A stretch of 64,000 nucleotides of DNA, taken from an uncultured Pseudomonadota bacterium (GTDB taxonomy: Bacteria > Myxococcota_A > UBA796 > SXON01). Location: NCBI GenBank assembly GCA_903875225.1, contig CAIQVJ010000108.1:62001-126000 (forward strand). Direction: 5' to 3'. The position numbers and the translations under genes are program-made. Under the pieces are notes generated by a model. It did not search any database. It was not told the origin of the DNA and was given only the letters and a program-made list of their open reading frames with translations. Below are positions 60,101 to 64,000 of the stretch, one piece after another (within the stretch, counting starts at the first letter, position 1; each line of letters starts with the position of its first letter).

Positions 60101-63100
60101 CACGAGCACGCGGCCTTCGAATTCGTGCATCGCCGCGACCTCACCGCCCGCGACACCCGCCATCGTCCGCGAAGCCGCCGGGGCGCTCGCCGCAGGCTGG
60201 CTCGACCCGATCGGAGCCTCCGCCTTCGGCGGCGCAGGGGTCGGGGTGGGCTCGCCCTTCAGCACCGCGTTCATGTACCCGGGGTTCTCCCGCTCGATCG
60301 CAGCCAATTTCTCGTTGATCGCGCGGGTCATCGCGGCGTAGCGCTCGGCGTGGCGCTCCGGTACGGGCTTCTCGGTCGTGACCCGGCCTGTCTCCTCCGC
60401 CAGTTGCTTGTACTCGGGCAGCATCGTGTCGATGCCGTGGCGGGCGCGCACCTCGGGGTCGGTCACCTTGTTCAGCAGCTTGTAGACGCCGTCGTGGAAG
60501 TCCGGCTGCCCCTTGAACGCCGTGATCGTCTCGGGGATCGTCAGCGACTTCGTCTCGAAGAACTGGGTCGTCGACTTGGTGCCCACCTGCCATTCGTGCA
60601 CGAGGCCGGTCTGGGCGTCGCGCACGTTGATGTGCCAGCGCGGGTAGCCCTCACGCGGCTCCTTCACCTTCACCACGTCGTCGCCGAACTTCTCCTTCAG
60701 GCGGGCCACGACGGTCTGCACATCTGCGCCGGTCTCGACGTTGAAGCGCCCGCGGACGATGTCGCACATCTTGCCGACGTGCTCGTAGTTCTCGTTCTTC
60801 TGCTTCTTGACGATCTCGCTGACGAACTGCTCGAAGTTGTCGCGTTTCCGCAGGCTGCTCACATCCGCGCCCGGCATCCCCTGCACGATCTCGGCCCCCG
60901 CGGCCTTCATGCGGCTCACGGCCCCCGAGCTCGCCTCGAACAGCGCCTTCTGGGCCTCCATGTGTCCAGCCCACTCGGAGTGGTGCATGGCGAGCGCATC
61001 CTTCGGTGAGATCGCGACCGCCTCGGTGCTGTGCGGCACCGGCGTGGTGTGCGGCACGGGGGTGCTCTCGACGTGCGGGACGGCAGCCGCCCCGTGCCCG
61101 GGACCGGCCGGGGCGACGACGGGCACGGCTGCCACCACCGGCACCTTCCGCTGGATCCGGCTCAAGCCCTGCCCGGCACCGAACAGCGTCACCTCGTCCG
61201 CCTTCGAAAGCTGCCGGGGCGTCCACCCCGCGGCCTGCGCCGTCGCGAACTCCGCGGCGGTCATCCGATGGGCGATCTGCCGGATCGGGCCGCTCTGGAG
61301 CTCGGCGTTGTTCCAGCCGTTCGCCATGGCCTGGGAGTAGTTCTCCGGGGTCATCTTCTCCGCGATGCGCAGCCGACGGGTCTGCACGGAGCCCTCGTCG
61401 TGGAACTCGGTCGGGGCCATCCGCGGGGTCTGCCACTCGTCGAACTGGGCCGGGCCCTTCACCAGGGCGTCCAGCTGCTCCGGGGTCCAACCACGCGCCG
61501 CGATCGCGCGCGCCTCCCGGATCTGCTCGCGGATCTGCTCGATGTGCCGCTCCTGCAGGCCGACCGTCGGGTCCCGGAGCTCCCGGGTCGGATCCGCGGG
61601 GTCCACCTTCCGGACCCCGCCCGCGTAGAGGCTCTGGTCCTTCACGACGCGGCTGTCGTTGGCGTGCCGCCGTCCCTCCGGCTTCTGGGAGCCCACCTTC
61701 ACGTGGTCCGCGTACTCGTCGAGGAGGCCGAAGATGGCGTGACCCGCCTCGTGCGCATGGATCATCGGCGTGGTGAAGGTCTGCACCTGGTCCGCGAACG
61801 CCTGCCCAAGCTCGTTGCCGTTGGAGACGTGCACCGTGTGGTGCGCCTGAGCAGGATCGTCGACGAACTCGATCGCCACCCGAAGCCGGCTGGGCTTCCC
61901 GTCGGGGCCCGGAACCTCGAACTGCGGTGCGTTGAAGAACTGCTCCACGCCGGCCAGCATCCGCCGACGTGCCAGCTCCATCCCCGCGTTCTTCGCAGCC
62001 TGCCCGTCGCGGTTCTGCCCCTCGACGCTGGCAGCGTGCTCGATCTGGGCGTCGGTCATGGTCGCGAACTTCGCCCGCAACGCGTCGCGCACCGCCGGGT
62101 TGGTCGAGGCGTCACCGGCGAGGTGCACCTTGAGGCGCGCCTCGCTCACCCCGCTCCCGTCGTGGAGATCGTACTGGTACCCGCCGCCGAACGCCATCCG
62201 GCCCAGCTTGTCGCGCTCGGCCAGGAAGCCGCGCACTCCGATGGGGGCCGAGGGCCCGGTGGCTGCCTGCGGGGCGACCGAGGTCGGAGTCGTGGCGGGC
62301 GTCGGCGGAACCACGGCATGCGCGAGGGCAACAGGACCGGCATGACCCGGCAGTGTGGGGGCGACGGCAGCAGGCCCGGCATGACCCGACGCAGCGGGGG
62401 CGACGGCAGGCGCTGTGGGGACGACCGCGGGTGCGGTGGGGACAGGCGCCTTCGCCGCCTTCCGCTGGGCGCGGCTCGTGCCCTGCCCGGCATCGAGGAG
62501 CGTGACCGCGTCGGCTTTCGCAAGCTGCCGGGGCGTCCACCCCGCGGCCTGCGCCGTCGCGAACTCCGCAGCGGTCATCCGATGGGCGATCTGCCGGATC
62601 GGGCCGCTCTGGAGCTCCGCATTGTTCCAGCCGTTCGCCATGGCCTGGGAGTAGTGCTCCGGGGTCATCTTCTCCGCGAGCCGCAAGCGACGCGTCTGCA
62701 CGGAGCCCTCGTCGTGGAACTGGGTCGGCGCCATCCGCCGCGTCTGCCACTCGTCGAACTGGGCCGGGCCCTTGACGAGGGCGTCCAACTGCTGCGGAGT
62801 CCAGCCACGCGCCGCGATCGCGCGCGCCTCCCGGATCTGTTCGCGGATCTGCTCGATGTGCCGGTCCTGCAGGCGAACCGTAGGGTCGCGGAGCTCACGG
62901 GTCGGATCCGCGGGGTCCACCTTTCGAACCCCACCCGCGTAGAGGCTCTGGTCCTTCACGACGCGGCTGTCCTTGGCGTGACGGCGGCCTTCCGGCTTCT
63001 GGGAACCGACCTTCACGTGGTCGGCGTACTCGTCCAGGAGTCCGAAGATCGCGTGACCGGCCTCGTGGGCATGGATCATCGGCGTGGTGAAGGTCTGCAC

Positions 63101-64000
63101 CTGGTTCGCGAACGCCTGTCCAAGCTCGTTGCCGTTGGAGACGTGCACGGTGTGGTGCGCCTGCGCGGGGTCGTCGACGAACTCGATCGCCACGCGAAGC
63201 CGGCTGGGCTTCCCGTCGGGGCCCGGAACCTCGAAGTGCGGCGCGTTGAAGAACTGCTCCACGCCCGCCAGCATCCGCCGACGAGCCAGCTCCATCCCCG
63301 CGCTCTTCGCAGCCTGACCGTCGTGGTTCTGCCCCTCGACCCTGGCGGCGTGCTCGATCTCGGCGTCGGTCATGGTGGCGAACTTCGCGCGCAAAGCGTC
63401 CCGCACTGCGGGATTCGTGGTGCCGTCGCCCGCGAGGTGCACCTTCATGCGGGCCTCGCTCACCCCGTTGCTGTCATGCAGATCGTACTGGAACCCGCCT
63501 CCGAACGCCATCCGGCCGAGCTTGTCGCGCTCGGCCAGGTAGCCGCGCACGCCGATGGGGCCGGGGGGGGCCACAACCGCGGGGATCGGCGGCACCACGG
63601 CATGAGCGAGCGCAGCGGGCGTACCGCCCGCCGGCACGGTGGCCGTAGGCGTCTTCGACGCCTCTGCGACCCGGGGCGTGATGGCCGGCGTAGGCTCCCC
63701 GTTGAGCACCTTGTTCATGTACCCGGGGTGTTCCGCCTCGATCGCCGCCAGCTTCTGGTTGATCGCCAGGGTCATCTCATGGTACCCCTCGGCGTACCGC
63801 TCCGGGAGCGGCTCCCCCTTCGTGACCCTGCCTGTAGCCTCGGCCAGCGCCTTGTAGTGGGGGAGCATCTCATCGATGCCGTGCTGGGTGCGGAGCTCGG
63901 GGTCCTTCACCTTGTTGAGGAGCTTGTAGACGCCATCGTGGAAGTCGGGCTTGCCCTTGAAGGCGGTGATCCCCGCCGGGATGCTCAGCGCCCTGGTCTC
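57164..64000 (-). CDS. Giant multidomain effector-like protein (partial, N-terminus beyond window)
   Basis: The frame is open to base 64000; 2278 residues are visible. From the N side: the tail of a RelA/SpoT-like module (63700-64000), an Ala/Pro linker, a HEAGH metallopeptidase module (about 62480-63570), a second copy (61166-62256), a full RelA/SpoT-like module (about 60270-61010; CDIVRGRFNVE, GYPRWHINV, HEWQVGTKS), an SH3-like strand set (60030-60140), a Gln-rich linker (59760-59900), a transglutaminase-like domain (59300-59740; Cys in VVCREKA, His in GGHAWVEL, Asp in IIDGTWG), a small beta domain (58980-59100), and an oxidoreductase-like end (57200-58740; VGAGFAGIS, YGGGASAAWG, LVLAIGQDG). 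The metallopeptidase and RelA/SpoT modules resemble those carried by polymorphic toxins and contractile-injection-system cargo. No function for the whole protein is known to me. Confidence 0.75.
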   Translation of the reverse strand, partial: ETRALSIPAGITAFKGKPDFHDGVYKLLNKVKDPELRTQHGIDEMLPHYKALAEATGRVTKGEPLPERYAEGYHEMTLAINQKLAAIEAEHPGYMNKVLNGEPTPAITPRVAEASKTPTATVPAGGTPAALAHAVVPPIPAVVAPPGPIGVRGYLAERDKLGRMAFGGGFQYDLHDSNGVSEARMKVHLAGDGTTNPAVRDALRAKFATMTDAEIEHAARVEGQNHDGQAAKSAGMELARRRMLAGVEQFFNAPHFEVPGPDGKPSRLRVAIEFVDDPAQAHHTVHVSNGNELGQAFANQVQTFTTPMIHAHEAGHAIFGLLDEYADHVKVGSQKPEGRRHAKDSRVVKDQSLYAGGVRKVDPADPTRELRDPTVRLQDRHIEQIREQIREARAIAARGWTPQQLDALVKGPAQFDEWQTRRMAPTQFHDEGSVQTRRLRLAEKMTPEHYSQAMANGWNNAELQSGPIRQIAHRMTAAEFATAQAAGWTPRQLAKADAVTLLDAGQGTSRAQRKAAKAPVPTAPAVVPTAPAVAPAASGHAGPAAVAPTLPGHAGPVALAHAVVPPTPATTPTSVAPQAATGPSAPIGVRGFLAERDKLGRMAFGGGYQYDLHDGSGVSEARLKVHLAGDASTNPAVRDALRAKFATMTDAQIEHAASVEGQNRDGQAAKNAGMELARRRMLAGVEQFFNAPQFEVPGPDGKPSRLRVAIEFVDDPAQAHHTVHVSNGNELGQAFADQVQTFTTPMIHAHEAGHAIFGLLDEYADHVKVGSQKPEGRRHANDSRVVKDQSLYAGGVRKVDPADPTRELRDPTVGLQERHIEQIREQIREARAIAARGWTPEQLDALVKGPAQFDEWQTPRMAPTEFHDEGSVQTRRLRIAEKMTPENYSQAMANGWNNAELQSGPIRQIAHRMTAAEFATAQAAGWTPRQLSKADEVTLFGAGQGLSRIQRKVPVVAAVPVVAPAGPGHGAAAVPHVESTPVPHTTPVPHSTEAVAISPKDALAMHHSEWAGHMEAQKALFEASSGAVSRMKAAGAEIVQGMPGADVSSLRKRDNFEQFVSEIVKKQKNENYEHVGKMCDIVRGRFNVETGADVQTVVARLKEKFGDDVVKVKEPREGYPRWHINVRDAQTGLVHEWQVGTKSTTQFFETKSLTIPETITAFKGQPDFHDGVYKLLNKVTDPEVRARHGIDTMLPEYKQLAEETGRVTTEKPVPERHAERYAAMTRAINEKLAAIERENPGYMNAVLKGEPTPTPAPPKAEAPIGSSQPAASAPAASRTMAGVAGGEVAAMHEFEGRVLVQYKNGAMQWMEKAEAANFRVAQATPGVVVSGPNDKTIPPVAGANAKTLPMTPQGEARVAGQNVGVPDAPRAVQKTLPMTPEPQQAVQQQRVVQQQAVQPQRVQQAAVPQQQAAPVKPGSRWAAEVQRVYANGSNTEFVHVDLQNDTALRRQLDRAHAATAAGASLDQKLALLSAHVKDGITYDMAAQQHEYQAHSGQVSLGTMIEQGSVVCREKALFTHAALAEMGIASKVVVGTVPDGNGRTGGHAWVELADGTIIDGTWGRIFPAGNDPVQGRTRRSATTFAEPRVELPSAQAISASRSAAAILSNPQEMDRMRRPAQASPEELLVRPGVRAWHPDGRTPVTVEYSERDKVQVRHDDGRVEILSRAAFVNGNGWALQPQGGQQQAGQQRRTHTMAAYEPHPDVDAAGPDEKALKLMDARSKNHDLDHAVHTEVESKTRSASGGHSYVDETYENVTVGAGFAGISNEVGQRAAGKSGKRLVIGEENPWLGARADLGQPAGGSEVDGGRVGMKQSARTADERFMHAREHAENAEINRADAGVGLFKKQILGVEVRPEPVDARTWHRPDAKARIAVLEGHTEDGSPIIRYVYARRIDIASGPGPARKLADKAVIRGRGPVPENMDPAEFDRLAREGKIIPRQIDPDLYRELVQQKRILQSDQAFDPANVEHGDHVLVYGGGASAAWGVEGATPKAGKVEWLGRMAKPGDDLTNAQNTRLKQHYADLEAAHAAHDPLAVERSMRAIEHFTFTEAPNNGFLPRNLRDGGAFDPEQQAEHGGKITRDVLPDLASVTREAHPETGKSMIRVEGTDGSVRWCDRLVLAIGQDGNGLGGPAQLLEKVPVLRPLVDPSASDWGFPVVVGLQTPDSAIRVLGVAATSPVLRHKIESGTREFVEQSFALQAHDKGTVPLDSQGVIGSFHHAERMIRAANKAQLMDLASQAPEEQAKILGVHHGRWRTKRAADELRTRDAPEMPQPSAK
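61166..62256 (-). repeat. Metallopeptidase module, direct-repeat copy B (inside giant gene)
   Basis: About 360 residues nearly identical to copy A, offset by 1314 bases (438 codons). HEAGHAIFGLLDEYADH is intact, and the GWTPxQL helical repeats at the C-terminal end are also duplicated. The linker that precedes it is Ala/Pro-rich and less conserved. Confidence 0.85.
62480..63570 (-). repeat. Metallopeptidase module, direct-repeat copy A (inside giant gene)
   Basis: First copy of the module: PIGVRGYLAERDKLGRMAFG, IEFVDDPAQAHHTVHVSNG, HEAGHAIFGLLDEYADH, SRVVKDQSLYAGG, then GWTPQQLD and GWTPRQL helices. The catalytic HExxH is intact. Confidence 0.85.
63700..64000 (-). repeat. RelA/SpoT-like module tail, copy 1 (second copy near 60270-60550)
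   Basis: The frame reads ITAFKGKPDFHDGVYKLLNK, HGIDEMLPHYKALAEATGRV and NPGYMN-like HPGYMNKVLNGEPTP. The same sequence, slightly diverged, follows the complete RelA/SpoT-like module 3444 bases downstream on the minus strand (60270-60550). The first module must therefore begin outside the window. Confidence 0.75.

Noticed and set aside
57245..61009. Very long open frame on the plus strand opposite the giant protein
   Set aside because: It is the codon-biased antisense of the minus-strand gene; the sequence is Arg/His/Leu-rich without any family pattern.

Overview
The window is very GC-rich, densely coded chromosomal DNA from a Gram-negative bacterium. It most resembles an (uncultured) member of the Myxococcota or a close relative. 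The evidence is the set of lineage-flavoured families: MopE-type DxDGDG/CDD repeat proteins, a MYXO-CTERM-like tail (CGC, hydrophobic stretch, RRRR), a NADase-type glycan-binding lipoprotein, a TIGR02996-type protein, a mevalonate-pathway cluster, many lipoproteins with acidic Thr/Asp linkers, and a large kinase/ATPase/GAF/histidine-kinase hybrid. No IS element, prophage, rRNA or CRISPR array was seen. One tRNA (Phe, GAA) is present.

Layout. 1-3.6 kb (minus): UDP-glucose dehydrogenase (cut by the window edge), a discoidin-like lipoprotein and a GT-B glycosyltransferase. 3.6-4.4 kb: a decayed stretch with relics of an XRE regulator and a PIN toxin. 4.4-12.3 kb: a MopE/FG-GAP lipoprotein, leucine dehydrogenase, an arylsulfotransferase-like lipoprotein, and a tetraheme cytochrome with a small secreted partner. 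12.4-19.8 kb (plus): accD, folC, a degenerate carbamoyltransferase, a lipoprotein, tcdA, and a two-component pair with an unknown gene. 19.8-30.1 kb: secreted lipoproteins, a PRTase-like protein, and a surface-polysaccharide group (GT4, polytopic protein, O-antigen ligase-like) flanking a beta-helix/MopE protein with a MYXO-CTERM-like tail.

30.1-33.4 kb (minus): a CysO-type cysteine operon (cysM, JAMM protease, cysO, moeZ) plus an SRPBCC protein. 33.6-37.8 kb (plus): mevalonate diphosphate decarboxylase, a phosphomevalonate kinase fused to a GNAT domain, an ArsC/Spx-like protein, mevalonate kinase, and a His-rich Nfu_N protein. 37.8-40.2 kb: a small lipoprotein, tRNA-Phe with terminator, a 2Fe-2S ferredoxin, an ErpA/IscA protein, a TrpG/PabA amidotransferase and 5-formyl-THF cyclo-ligase. 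40.2-47.4 kb is a signalling block: NarL-type regulator, 1699-residue hybrid kinase, and a divergent REC-EAL protein. 47.4-53.7 kb is housekeeping: ffh, cyaY, dut, mutS, rsmB. 53.7-57.1 kb holds small uncharacterised genes and a response regulator.

57.2-64 kb (minus) is the C-terminal 2278 residues of a giant protein that runs off the window. It contains RelA/SpoT-like nucleotidyltransferase modules, two tandem HExxH metallopeptidase modules, a Cys-His-Asp transglutaminase-like domain and a C-terminal FAD/NAD(P)-type oxidoreductase-like region, joined by Ala/Pro- and Gln-rich linkers. It looks like a multi-warhead effector or injection-system cargo and is the best candidate here for an undescribed system.

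Operons are tightly packed, and stop and start codons overlap repeatedly (ATGA, GTGA, TTGA), which fixed many start choices. All function calls rest on reading translated motifs by eye; no database search was run.
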